Positions 52,195 to 60,684 of a stretch of DNA of 64,000 bases are shown piece by piece; position 1 is the stretch's first letter, and each line of letters opens with the position of its first letter. Origin of the DNA: Prauserella endophytica. GTDB taxonomy: Bacteria > Actinomycetota > Actinomycetes > Mycobacteriales > Pseudonocardiaceae. Where the stretch lies: the NCBI RefSeq assembly GCF_005146945.1, contig NZ_SWMS01000029.1:1-64000 (forward strand), in the 5' to 3' direction. A program made the translations under genes and the position numbers. The notes under the pieces were generated by a model. That model was not told where the DNA came from. It saw only the letters and a program-made list of their open reading frames with translations, and did not search any database.

Positions 52195-53757
52195 ATGGAT
52201 CCCGCACGACTTCTGCGCAGGGTCTCGCAGGACTACCGCGATCGGATCGCGGTCAAATGCGAGGAACGGACCCTGACCTATGCCGAGCTGGGCGAACGAG
52301 CGAGCCGACTGGCGAACGCGCTGGCCGACCGTGGTCTCGAGCGGGGCGACCGGGTCGCCCTGCTCGGCGACAACTGCCTCGAATCGCTGGAGCAGATCGT
52401 CGGGACGGCGATCGGAGGTTTCGTTCGCTGCTCGCTGCACGCCCACGACGCGCCCGAGCGCCATCGGTACCTGATCGAGCACACCGGCGCCAAGGCCCTC
52501 ATCATCCAGTCAGGCCACTACCAACGGATGGCAGGCCAGCTCGAGGAGATCACCGGACTGCGCCACGTGATCGTGCTCGGCGATGCCGACGTAGCACCCG
52601 GAGCCAGCCGGTACGACGACGTGCTCGCGGCGGCGTCCCCCGAGCAACCTGACGTGCGGCTGGGCGACGATGATCCGCACGTCATCCGGTTTTCCGCGGG
52701 TACCACGGGGCTGCCCAAGGGAATCGTGATCTCGGTCCGCGCGACCATGGGCATGGGCAACGAGTTCGCGATGGTGCTGCCCAGTTTCGACGAGGAGGAT
52801 CGCTATCTCGCCGCGGGGCCACTCACGCACGCTGCGGGCATGTTCATCTATCCGTTGCTGGCCGCGGGGTCGACCACGATCGTCATGCCGGGCTTCGACC
52901 CGGGATCCTTCCTCGAACTCGTGGAGCGGGAAAGGGTCACCACCACCCTGGTGGTGCCCACGATGATCCAGATGATCACCGACCATCCCGCGGCGGGGAC
53001 GAAGGACCTCTCCAGTCTGCGAGCGGTCATGTACGGCGCGGCTCCGATATCGGAGACAACGCTCGTCAAGGCGCTCGGCCTGTGGGGCAACATCATGTAT
53101 CAGCTCTACGGCCAGAGCGAGGTCGTCCCGATCGCGGTGCTCACGCCCCGGCACCACCGGGTGGACGGCCCGTCGGACCGGAACCGGCTCTCCTCGGCGG
53201 GCCGGCCGAGTCCGAACGCGTGCGTGCGGATCGAGGACGAGAACGGCGACGTCCTCCCGCCCGGCCAGGTCGGAGAGATCGTCGCACACGCACCGTGCAC
53301 GATGTCGGGCATCTGGAAAGACGAGGCCGGGACCGCGGCCCGGTTCACCCCCGACGGCGGGGTCCGGACGAAGGACATGGGATACCTGAGTGAGGACGGC
53401 TTTCTCTATCTCGCCGACCGCAAGGAAGACCTGATCATTTCCGGAGGGTTCAACATCTGGCCCGCCGAGCTCGAGAACGCGCTGGCCGCCCACCCCGCCG
53501 TACAGGAGGCCGCCGTTGTCGGCGTCCCCCATCCGAAGTGGGGCGAGACCCCGCACGCGGTGGTCGTGGTCCGCGAGGGCAGTGAGGTGACCGAGCAGGA
53601 GCTGATCGAGTGGACCCGGCAACGGGTCGGCTCGTACAAGAAGGTCACGGCTGTCCGGTTCGCCGACGCGTTGCCCAAGACCCCGATCGGGAAGGTGCTG
53701 CGCCGCGAGGTGCGGGAACGTTTTCTCGCGGCCGCCGACGGACTGGGGCGGGCCTGA
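52195..53757 (+). CDS. AMP-dependent acyl-CoA ligase
   Basis: A 520-residue adenylate-forming ligase. The P-loop RFSAGTTGLPKGIV is near residue 165, YQLYGQSEVVP gives A5, DRKEDLIISGGFNIWPAELE gives A8, and the C-terminal lysine is in PKTPIGKVLRRE near 502. The ATG has AGGGAGAGAAGG before it and lies 11 bp after the lactonase stop. It would activate the acid freed by the lactonase for beta-oxidation. Chain length preference is not readable. Confidence 0.94.
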   Translation: MDPARLLRRVSQDYRDRIAVKCEERTLTYAELGERASRLANALADRGLERGDRVALLGDNCLESLEQIVGTAIGGFVRCSLHAHDAPERHRYLIEHTGAKALIIQSGHYQRMAGQLEEITGLRHVIVLGDADVAPGASRYDDVLAAASPEQPDVRLGDDDPHVIRFSAGTTGLPKGIVISVRATMGMGNEFAMVLPSFDEEDRYLAAGPLTHAAGMFIYPLLAAGSTTIVMPGFDPGSFLELVERERVTTTLVVPTMIQMITDHPAAGTKDLSSLRAVMYGAAPISETTLVKALGLWGNIMYQLYGQSEVVPIAVLTPRHHRVDGPSDRNRLSSAGRPSPNACVRIEDENGDVLPPGQVGEIVAHAPCTMSGIWKDEAGTAARFTPDGGVRTKDMGYLSEDGFLYLADRKEDLIISGGFNIWPAELENALAAHPAVQEAAVVGVPHPKWGETPHAVVVVREGSEVTEQELIEWTRQRVGSYKKVTAVRFADALPKTPIGKVLRREVRERFLAAADGLGRA

Positions 53758-53829
53758 TCTCTACCAGAACCATCCGATTGATCCTCCGACGGCGCGGTGT
53801 TGTCGGGGGAGTGAGGAGCGCGCTACATC

Positions 53830-54648
53830 GTGTCCGAGTCCAAATCCGACAACGCCGAGCCACCCGTTCTCTACGAACTCCGTGGCCCGGCGGCGTGGAT
53901 TACGCTCAACCGTCCTGCCGCCCACAACGCTCTGTCGGCCGACGTGGTCGCCGGGATCGCGGACGGGCTGCGGCAGGCTGAGGCCGACCGGAATGCCCGT
54001 GTGGTGATCCTGGCCGGGAACGGCCCTTCGTTCTGCGCGGGGGCCGACCTGAAGATGGTGCTGGCCCGGGACCCGGACGGGGCCGGAGCGCGGCAGCTGT
54101 CCGGGTTTCTGCGCTCCGTCTCCGAGCTCTGTACCGCGATCACCCGTCACCCGCTGCCGGTGCTCGCCGCGGTACACGGCAACGTCGTCGCCGGCGGTTT
54201 CGAGCTGATGCTCGCCTGCGACCTCGTGCTGGCCTCGGAGGACGCCGCGATCGGCGATGGCCACGCCAGGTACGGGATGTTTCCTGGCGGGGGCGGCGCG
54301 ATCCGGCTGCCGCGCAAGCTCGGCAGCAACCGGGCCAAGTACTTGCTGTTCACCGCTGCGTCCTGGGACGCGGTGCGCATGCGCGACTGCGGCGTGGTCA
54401 ACGAGGTCGTGCCCGCGAACGAGCTGCGCGCGCGGGTGCAGGAGCTGGCCGAACAGCTCGCCACCCACAGCGCCGCCGGCCTCGCCGCGATGAAGCGGGT
54501 GGTGGAGCAGGGGCTGGATCAGCCGCTGGAGCAGGCTCTCGCACTCGAGCTCGCTGAGTGCGAGCGGTATGCGGCCGGCAGCGGGGACTTCGACGAGGGA
54601 CTGCGAGCGTTCGTGGAACGACGCGCCCCGAGGTTCAGTGGCCGCTGA
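53830..54648 (+). CDS. Enoyl-CoA hydratase/isomerase family
   Basis: A 272-residue crotonase. The oxyanion hole blocks are GNGPSFCAGADLKMVL near residue 62 and HGNVVAGGFELMLACD near 115; the region of the second catalytic Glu has GHARYGMFPGGGGAIRLPR near 137. The GTG at 53830 follows TGAGGAG at some distance. It probably hydrates the enoyl-CoA formed by the acyl-CoA dehydrogenase at 50056. Isomerase or hydrolase activity cannot be excluded. Confidence 0.92.
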   Translation: MSESKSDNAEPPVLYELRGPAAWITLNRPAAHNALSADVVAGIADGLRQAEADRNARVVILAGNGPSFCAGADLKMVLARDPDGAGARQLSGFLRSVSELCTAITRHPLPVLAAVHGNVVAGGFELMLACDLVLASEDAAIGDGHARYGMFPGGGGAIRLPRKLGSNRAKYLLFTAASWDAVRMRDCGVVNEVVPANELRARVQELAEQLATHSAAGLAAMKRVVEQGLDQPLEQALALELAECERYAAGSGDFDEGLRAFVERRAPRFSGR

Positions 54649-54675
54649 ACGGCCGATGACGACTGAGGAGGCTCC

Positions 54676-55440
54676 ATGAAACTCACGAACAAAGTGGCGC
54701 TCGTCGCCGGCGGCGCTTCGGGCCTGGGGCGTGCGGTCTGCGCGGACCTCGCCGAGCATGGCGTCACGATCGCCGTGCTGGACCGGGATGAGGCACAGGC
54801 CAAGGAGACCGTCCGCGACATCGGTGGCGGACTCGCCCTGGCCGTGGACGTCACGGATCCGGACGATGTGGAGCGGGCCGTCGACGAGGTGTTGCGCCAG
54901 TTGGGCGCCATCCACCTGAACGTCAACACCGCGGGCATCGTCGGTGCCGCGAAGATCGTCTCCCGCGGCGGCCACCCGGCGGCCTTCGAAGACTTCGACC
55001 GAGTGATCAGGACCAACTTGAGCGGCACCTTCAACGTGATGCGGCTCGCCGTCGCCGCCATGCTCCGCAACGAACCGGAGAACGGCGAGCGGGGCGTGGT
55101 GGTGAACACCTCGTCCGGCGCGGCGTACGAAGGGCAGTCGGGACAGGCGGCGTACGCGGCGAGCAAGGCCGGCGTCATCGGTCTCACCCTGCCTGCAGCC
55201 CGTGACCTCGCCGGCCATGGGATCCGGGTCAACGCGATCGCCCCGGGACTGTTCGAGACGCCGATGGCGGCAGGGTTGCCGGCGCCGGTCCAGGACGGCT
55301 TGCTCCGGATGATCACCGAGCCCCGTCGGCTGGGCCGGCCCGCTGAGTTCGCGCAGCTGGTGCGCAACATCGCCGAGAACGGTTACCTCAACGGCGAGTG
55401 CATCCGGCTCGACGCCGCTACCCGGCTGGCGGCGCAATAG
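54676..55440 (+). CDS. SDR-family 3-hydroxyacyl-CoA dehydrogenase-like oxidoreductase
   Basis: A 254-residue SDR, of the type-2 3-hydroxyacyl-CoA dehydrogenase (HSD10/FadB2x) kind. GGASGLG is near residue 14. VNTAGIVGAAKIVSRGGHPAAFEDFDRVIRTNL matches that subgroup, with the catalytic Ser in NTSSGAAYEGQSGQAAYAASK. This enzyme would oxidise the 3-hydroxyacyl-CoA produced by the hydratase before thiolysis. The ATG has GAGGAGGC upstream. It is the last gene of the operon and is followed by a strong terminator. Confidence 0.92.
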   Translation: MKLTNKVALVAGGASGLGRAVCADLAEHGVTIAVLDRDEAQAKETVRDIGGGLALAVDVTDPDDVERAVDEVLRQLGAIHLNVNTAGIVGAAKIVSRGGHPAAFEDFDRVIRTNLSGTFNVMRLAVAAMLRNEPENGERGVVVNTSSGAAYEGQSGQAAYAASKAGVIGLTLPAARDLAGHGIRVNAIAPGLFETPMAAGLPAPVQDGLLRMITEPRRLGRPAEFAQLVRNIAENGYLNGECIRLDAATRLAAQ

Positions 55441-55458
55441 GTCTCGGCCCTCATGACC

Positions 55459-55494
55459 GACTCCCCGCGCGGCGTTTCGCGCGGGGAGTCTTTT
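55459..55494 (+). terminator. Rho-independent terminator of the 48.1-55.4 kb operon
   Basis: A perfect 12-bp stem GACTCCCCGCGC / GCGCGGGGAGTC with an 8-base loop is followed by TTTT. It begins 19 bp after the last stop codon. Confidence 0.92.
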
Positions 55495-55588
55495 GTGCAC
55501 GGACCACGACGCCTGCGGTTCGGCGGTGAGCCTGTGGGATCAACTGCCCGTACGGCGGGGTCCGCGTCACGGCGAGCCGGCCGAGCAT

Positions 55589-55628
55589 CCGGATGGGGTG
55601 GGCCTTCGACGAAGCCCACCCCATCCGG
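55589..55628. terminator. Second large hairpin between convergent genes
   Basis: Perfect 15-bp arms CCGGATGGGGTGGGC and GCCCACCCCATCCGG enclose 10 bases that pair further. It lies 38 bp beyond the symporter stop, read from the minus strand, and probably ends that transcript. There is no T tract. Confidence 0.7.
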
Positions 55629-55666
55629 CGTCTCTTGCCGACGTCGCGGCGGTTACCGGCGTCGGC

Positions 55667-57124
55667 TCAGTGGTCGCCACCGCGCGGGGCAGCCGTGGCG
55701 GTACCGCGGACCCTGGCCACCACTGCCTGCTCTCGGGCCGAAGGTCGACCAGTGAGACTGGCGAGCACCGTGACAGCGATCGAGACCGGGATGCCGATGA
55801 GAACCTCGGAGGAGTTCGGCAGATCGAGGCCGAGATAGCACGCCAGGAACGCGCCGGCCCCGGCGACCATGCCGGCCGCCGCGCCGATGGAAGTGCATCG
55901 AGGCCACCAGATGCCGAGGATCATCGGCGCGAAGAACGCCGAAGCCAGGAAACCGACGGCGGCCACGTACAGCACCACCAGGAACTCGGGCGGATTCAAC
56001 GCGAACAGGATGGCGATGATGCCGACCGCCCAGGTCGAGACGGTGGACACCCGGACGACCTGCTTCGACGAGGCCCGTGGGTTGATCACCCGCGCGTAGA
56101 GGTCGTTGCCGATCGCGGAGTTGCACGCCATCAGGAGCCCGGCGGTGGTCGACATGACCGCCGCCAGGACGGCGGCTGCCATGAGTCCCTGCAACGCCGG
56201 GGACAGCACCGACGCGGAAAGCGCGAAGAAGACCGCATCCGGCTTCAGCTCCGCGATGTTCGGCAGGGTGGCCGCTACGGGGGTGAGCACGAACGCCACC
56301 GACAGCACGATCACGCCGTACAAAATCATCGCGTAGTTCAACGAAAGTCGAGCCGATCGCGTGCTGCGTGCCGAGTAGACCCGCATGATGACGTGCGGGA
56401 GCACGCAGATACTGGTCGCCGAGGTCACGAACCCACCGATGTAGGACCAGTTCGACAGCGCGCCGCCCACCGCGCCGTACGACGGAAATTCGTCGATGGT
56501 TCGTGCATAGACGTCGCCGAAGCTCGGCACCGAGAAGTAGGCCACCACCGCGAAGGTCGCCACCATCACGACCATCAGGACGCCTTGCAGCACGTCGTTC
56601 CAGGTGACGGAGAGAAAGCCGCCCAAGGAGGTGTAGAGGACGAAGATGAGGCCGGTGACCAGCACTCCCAGCTTGTAGTCCCAGCCGAGGATGGCGTTCG
56701 CGATGATCCCGGATCCGGTGAGCTGGGCGACCATGTATGCCGCGCTCGCGATGACGATGATGACGGGGGCGGCCACCCTGATCAGCGGATTGTTGAAGCG
56801 TTCGTTGAAGAAGTCGGGAACGGTGTAGTTTCCCACCCGGCGTAGCGGCCGGGCCACCAGCAAGGCTGCCACGGCGAATCCCAAGGTTGCGCCCGCGGCG
56901 AGGCTCACCGTGTACGGCAGGCCGAGGAACAGCGTCATTCCCACCGCGGCCATGATCGTGCCACCACTCGCGAGCGTGGCGAGGAATGCCCAGGAGTTCG
57001 TGAACGTTCCCACCGCGCGTCCGGCGATGAAGAACTGGTCCGTCGACTGTCGCACGCGCCGTTTGGCAAGCCAGCCGAGCAGTACCGTGACCACGAAGTA
57101 ACCGAGCACCATGATCAGCGTCAT
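55667..57124 (-). CDS. Sodium:solute symporter (SSS family)
   Basis: A 485-residue carrier with about 13 spans. QSTDQFFIAGRAVGTFTNSWAFLATLASGGTIMAAVG forms the first two spans, and LMAAAVLAAVMSTTAGLLMACNSAIGNDLY is the Na+-site TM8 block of SSS proteins. It belongs to the acetate/pantothenate/monocarboxylate part of the family. The ATG follows AAGGAGATT. The small gene 57181-57381 is upstream and co-directional, and a putative TetR operator lies before that, so the pair probably imports the acid or lactone used by the adjoining operon. Confidence 0.93.
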   Translation of the reverse strand: MTLIMVLGYFVVTVLLGWLAKRRVRQSTDQFFIAGRAVGTFTNSWAFLATLASGGTIMAAVGMTLFLGLPYTVSLAAGATLGFAVAALLVARPLRRVGNYTVPDFFNERFNNPLIRVAAPVIIVIASAAYMVAQLTGSGIIANAILGWDYKLGVLVTGLIFVLYTSLGGFLSVTWNDVLQGVLMVVMVATFAVVAYFSVPSFGDVYARTIDEFPSYGAVGGALSNWSYIGGFVTSATSICVLPHVIMRVYSARSTRSARLSLNYAMILYGVIVLSVAFVLTPVAATLPNIAELKPDAVFFALSASVLSPALQGLMAAAVLAAVMSTTAGLLMACNSAIGNDLYARVINPRASSKQVVRVSTVSTWAVGIIAILFALNPPEFLVVLYVAAVGFLASAFFAPMILGIWWPRCTSIGAAAGMVAGAGAFLACYLGLDLPNSSEVLIGIPVSIAVTVLASLTGRPSAREQAVVARVRGTATAAPRGGDH

Positions 57125-57180
57125 TGCGAATCTCCTTGCTTGTAACCCCCGTGGAACGTGGTGTCGCGCTTGGCGCGTAC

Positions 57181-57381
57181 TCAGTCGTCTTGCGCGTCAG
57201 TCGTCAGGAGCGACACGACCGGGACACAGAACATGTAGGCAGCGAGCAGCCATGCGGTCAGACTCACTCCGGCTGGCTGCACGTTTCCGACAGCGGGGAT
57301 GAAGGCCGCGGCGGCCCATCCGAGCAAGAGCGTGAATACGGCGATCTGAACGCGGCTGAGCGATGTGCCCGAGGGACTCAT
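57181..57381 (-). CDS. Small two-span membrane protein, SSS transporter partner
   Basis: A 66-residue protein with two hydrophobic segments (residues about 10-25 and 37-57) separated by a short loop, and an acidic end (TTDAQDD). The arrangement resembles the DUF485/DUF3311-like small partners that precede SSS genes. The ATG at 57381 has GGAGGCCGCC upstream. I do not recognise its exact family. It is the first gene after the operator at 57434-57445 and is probably co-transcribed with the symporter. Confidence 0.75.
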   Translation of the reverse strand: MSPSGTSLSRVQIAVFTLLLGWAAAAFIPAVGNVQPAGVSLTAWLLAAYMFCVPVVSLLTTDAQDD

Positions 57382-57433
57382 GGCGGCCTCCGTGGATCTG
57401 GTCGGCAAGCGGGCCAGAGGGTCCAAAACTTGC

Positions 57434-57445
57434 CTATCTGGTTAG
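57434..57445. promoter_or_regulatory. Putative TetR operator, site B
   Basis: CTATCTGGTTAG lies 52 bp before the small membrane-protein gene. On the minus strand it reads CTAACCAGATAG, differing at two positions from site A (48055-48066). It extends to a near-palindrome CCTATCTGGTTAGG. Confidence 0.5.
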
Positions 57446-57567
57446 GCTTGATTCACGGATGCTATGGCGGTGCCGTACGGGCGTCAACGGCCAGCCGCGG
57501 TCTCGGCCCCCGTCGCCGGGGCGGAACCGGTCAACCTGGTGGTGAGGCCCGGAACGCGGAGATCGAT

Positions 57568-58161
57568 TCAGTCGGCAGCGGGAGGGAGGATGTAGCCCGA
57601 GAGCAACTGTGCCGCATGCTCGAGCAGCTCGTCTGGGCTCAAGCGTCCCTTGCTGTCGTACCAGCGCGAGATCGACAGCATCATCCCGTTGATCAGGTTG
57701 ACCACCGTCATCACGTCGAGATCCGCGCGGACGACGCCCTCCTCGGCGCACAGCTTGAACAGGCCGGTCGCGGTGTGGTTCACCTCGCGAGCCCACGAGT
57801 TGTAGTTGCGTAGCGCCTTCGGTGAGAGCTGGTGCTGGTCGGCGTGGAGCACCGCGTAGTAGGTGCGGTAGCGGATCGCGGAGTTCACCTGCACCTGCAG
57901 GTAACGCATCAGCTTCTCCCGTGCCGGGAGGTCGCTTGCGACGATCTCCTCGATGCTGTTCCGCAGTGGGTAGATGATCTGCTCGACGATGGTCTCGAGC
58001 AGCCATCGCTTGGACGTTACGTACTGGTAGACGGTCGGCTTGCTGACGCCGGCCTCGGCCGCGATGTCACTGATCGTCGCTTCGACGAAGCCCTTGCGCT
58101 CGAAGACCCGCGCAGCCGCGTCGACCAGTTGTTGCACGCTCGTGGCGCGCTTCCGTGCCAT
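57568..58161 (-). CDS. TetR-family transcriptional regulator of the lactonase/beta-oxidation module
   Basis: A 197-residue repressor. The helix-turn-helix is ATISDIAAEAGVSKPTVYQYVTSKRWLLETI (residues about 27-57). The C-terminal domain is of the KstR2/FadR-like acyl-CoA-responsive kind. The ATG has GAGGAGGCGGG upstream. It is divergent from the thiolase and lies between the thiolase and the symporter pair, close to two of three similar operator-like sites. Repression released by an acyl-CoA intermediate is a reasonable inference. Confidence 0.93.
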   Translation of the reverse strand: MARKRATSVQQLVDAAARVFERKGFVEATISDIAAEAGVSKPTVYQYVTSKRWLLETIVEQIIYPLRNSIEEIVASDLPAREKLMRYLQVQVNSAIRYRTYYAVLHADQHQLSPKALRNYNSWAREVNHTATGLFKLCAEEGVVRADLDVMTVVNLINGMMLSISRWYDSKGRLSPDELLEHAAQLLSGYILPPAAD

Positions 58162-58256
58162 CCCGCCTCCTCGCGCGAAGCCTAGCCCACCCGCGTCGCA
58201 TCACTGGCTCGTGGCACGACCACGGACCGGACTCTTCCGTTCCCGGTTATCATCAC

Positions 58257-58273
58257 TATACTAGTCAGTTAGT
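58257..58273. promoter_or_regulatory. Promoter and putative TetR operator, site C
   Basis: TATACT (58257-58262) is a near-consensus -10 box for the thiolase gene. CTAGTCAGTTAG (58261-58272) overlaps it and shares CTA and AGTTAG with sites A and B (CTW-N-YYRGTTAG). A repressor bound here would block both the thiolase and perhaps the TetR gene itself. Confidence 0.5.
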
Positions 58274-58296
58274 TAGGATTGGCACTGGAGAGAGGG

Positions 58297-59490
58297 ATGA
58301 CCGTGCGGGACGTTGTCGTGGCCGGGGTGGGGATGACCGCCTTCGGCAAGCAGCCGGACAGATCCCTCTCCGGGCTGGCCGCCGAGGCCGTCGGTTCGGC
58401 GCTCGAGGACGCCGGCCTCCACGGCGAGGCCACGGACGGGCTGGGGATGGTCTACTACGCCAATGTCCTTTCCGGACTGCTCCAGGGACAGGAGTCCGTG
58501 CGAGGTCAGCACGCCCTGTCCCGTACCGCGGTGGCCGGCATCCCGCTCGTCAACGTGGAGAACGCCTGTGCGTCGGGATCGACCGCGCTGCACCAGGCAT
58601 GGCTGTCGGTCGCCTCCGGTCAGGTGGATGCCGCGCTCGCCGTCGGAGTGGAGAAGCTTCATACCGACGACAAGGCCCAGGCCCTCGCCGCGCTGACCTC
58701 CGTTCTCGACCAGGAACGACTCCCGGAAGTGCTCGCCGAGCTCGGAGCGACCGGTGGTGGGTCGGTGTTCATGGACTTCTACGCCCGTGCGGCGACTCGT
58801 TACATGGAACAGGCCGGAGCCAGCCTCGAGGACTTTGCGAGGGTGGCGGTCAAGAACAGTGAGCATGGCTCACGCAATCCGAAGGCTCAGTACAGCAGGC
58901 AGCTCACGGTCGATGAGGTGCTGTCGGCACGGCGGGTCAGCGGCCCGCTCACCGTTCCGATGTGCGCGCCCATGAGCGATGGGGCGGCCGCGGTGCTTGT
59001 GGCCGTACCGGAACTGGCCCGCCGTTGGGGCGCAGATGGTGTTCGCCTGCGCGCTGTGGTGGTGGGGGCCGGGCGCCGTGGAGTGCTTGGAGAACTGCTC
59101 CCCGCCGCCGCGCTCCGTGCGTTCGAGCAAGCCGGGGTCGGCCCCGAGGACATCGACCTCGTCGAGTGCCATGACGCGGCCGCGCCGGCGGAGCTGATCG
59201 TGCTCGAGGAACTCGGGCTTTGTGCGCCCGGCGAGGCCGTGGCAAAACTACGCGACGGGGCGACCCGGATCGGCGGGGAGCTCCCGGTCAATCCGAGCGG
59301 AGGCCTGCAGAGCCGAGGACATCCGCTCGGGGCCACCGGTCTCGCGCAGGTCGTCGAGCTGGCGGACCAGCTCCGTGGCCGAGCCGGGGCTCGGCAGGCT
59401 GGTGAGCCCCAGGCGGGTCTCGCCGAGAACGCCGGGGGATACCTCGGACCCGACGCCGCCGCGGCAACGGTGACGATCCTGAGCCGGTGA
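58297..59490 (+). CDS. Thiolase-family acetyl-CoA acetyltransferase
   Basis: A 397-residue thiolase. The nucleophile Cys is in VENACASGSTALHQ near residue 90. A His is in DLVECHDAAAPAEL near 290, and GGLQSRGHPLGATG near 335 supplies the second His; the C-terminal Cys of classical thiolases is replaced by ENAGGYLG, as in SCP-x and lipid-transfer-type thiolases. It would cleave 3-oxoacyl-CoA. The ATG follows GGAGAGAGGG. It is divergent from TetR and followed by an enoyl-CoA hydratase. Confidence 0.9.
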   Translation: MTVRDVVVAGVGMTAFGKQPDRSLSGLAAEAVGSALEDAGLHGEATDGLGMVYYANVLSGLLQGQESVRGQHALSRTAVAGIPLVNVENACASGSTALHQAWLSVASGQVDAALAVGVEKLHTDDKAQALAALTSVLDQERLPEVLAELGATGGGSVFMDFYARAATRYMEQAGASLEDFARVAVKNSEHGSRNPKAQYSRQLTVDEVLSARRVSGPLTVPMCAPMSDGAAAVLVAVPELARRWGADGVRLRAVVVGAGRRGVLGELLPAAALRAFEQAGVGPEDIDLVECHDAAAPAELIVLEELGLCAPGEAVAKLRDGATRIGGELPVNPSGGLQSRGHPLGATGLAQVVELADQLRGRAGARQAGEPQAGLAENAGGYLGPDAAAATVTILSR

Positions 59491-59561
59491 AACCGGTAGG
59501 GGGCGCCCGTCCGGCCGCAACGGCGGCACGGGCCACCGACCGCGAAACGAAGGAGCCATGA

Positions 59562-60371
59562 ATGGCCGTGATCGACTACAGCGTGTACGAGAACATCCTC
59601 GCCAGTCGCGCTGGTTCCGTGCTGACTCTGACGTTGAACCGCCCGGAGCGGTTCAACGCGGTCAACCACGAGCTCCACGAGGAACTGAGCCGCATCTTCA
59701 CCGACGTCGCCGTTGACGACGAGACGTCCGTGGTCGTCCTGACCGGAGCGGGGCGCGCCTTCTGCGCGGGCGGCGACCTGAAGGCCTTCGCCGCGGACGC
59801 CGAGGAGCAGGGCCGCACGGGACACTACCTCGATATGGGATCGGCCAAGCGGATCATCTTCTCCCTGCTCGATCTGGAGAAGCCGATCATCGCGAAGGTC
59901 AACGGTCACGCGCTGGGTCTCGGTGCGACGTTGGCCCTGTTCTGCGACATCGTCTACATGGCTGATGACGCCCGGATCGGCGATCCGCACGTATCCGCGG
60001 GTGTCGTCGCCGGCGACGGGGGAGCGATCATCTGGCCACAGCTCGTCGGATACGCGCGAGCCAAGGAATTCCTGCTGACCGGCGACCAGCTCTCGGCAAC
60101 GCGTGCCGCGGACATGGGACTCGTGAACCACGCGGTGCCGGCCGAGGACTTGGACCGGGCTGTCGATGAACTGGCCGCGCGCCTTGCTTCGGGGGCACAG
60201 GAGGCCATCCGGTGGAGCAAGGTGTCGGTGAATGTCGGCCTGAAGCAGCTCGCCCATTCGATCCTGGACACGTCGATCGCCTACGAGACACTCACGATGC
60301 GCAGCCCCGCGCACGCCGAGGCCATCGATGCCTTCTCCAACGGTCGAAAGCCGGACTTCACGTCACTCTGA
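59562..60371 (+). CDS. Enoyl-CoA hydratase/isomerase family
   Basis: A 269-residue crotonase. GAGRAFCAGGDLKAFAAD near residue 65 and VNGHALGLGATLALFCD near 112 form the oxyanion hole. The second Glu of typical hydratases is replaced around GVVAGDGGAIIWPQ, where Asp occupies the site, so it may be an isomerase or a hydratase with altered chemistry. The ATG has AGGAG six bases upstream. It follows the thiolase by 71 bp, forming a two-gene operon. This is the second crotonase in the module. Confidence 0.9.
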   Translation: MAVIDYSVYENILASRAGSVLTLTLNRPERFNAVNHELHEELSRIFTDVAVDDETSVVVLTGAGRAFCAGGDLKAFAADAEEQGRTGHYLDMGSAKRIIFSLLDLEKPIIAKVNGHALGLGATLALFCDIVYMADDARIGDPHVSAGVVAGDGGAIIWPQLVGYARAKEFLLTGDQLSATRAADMGLVNHAVPAEDLDRAVDELAARLASGAQEAIRWSKVSVNVGLKQLAHSILDTSIAYETLTMRSPAHAEAIDAFSNGRKPDFTSL

Positions 60372-60684
60372 TCACTGTCGAGGGGCGGTCCGCGCACCGA
60401 CCGCGACGGCCGGGTCCGCCACGTTGGCTGGACCGTCCTATCGGGACTGTTCGGCGAGGGTGACCATGGCGGGCGTGACCGGACTCGCCGACGGGAGCCG
60501 GTGGCACCATCGGCCCCCGCGGGCCTGTCGCGCCGGAAGCGCCGCAGCCGCCAGGAAGGGACCCGCGGCGGTGTTCCTCGCGGCTCGTCGCGGCTCAGCC
60601 GCTCAGCCAGCACGCCTGCGCCGCCGCGCGGCTCCGGGAGCGGCCTCGCGATGGTGGGCCCCGCCCTGCTGATTGTTCCCAAGG
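60372..60684. other. Intergenic stretch, no gene recognised
   Basis: About 313 bp of GC-rich sequence. One plus-strand frame (60501 onward) is open into the ABC gene, but it has no recognisable domain and low-complexity Arg/Ala/Ser content. No terminator with a T tract is visible. Confidence 0.5.
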
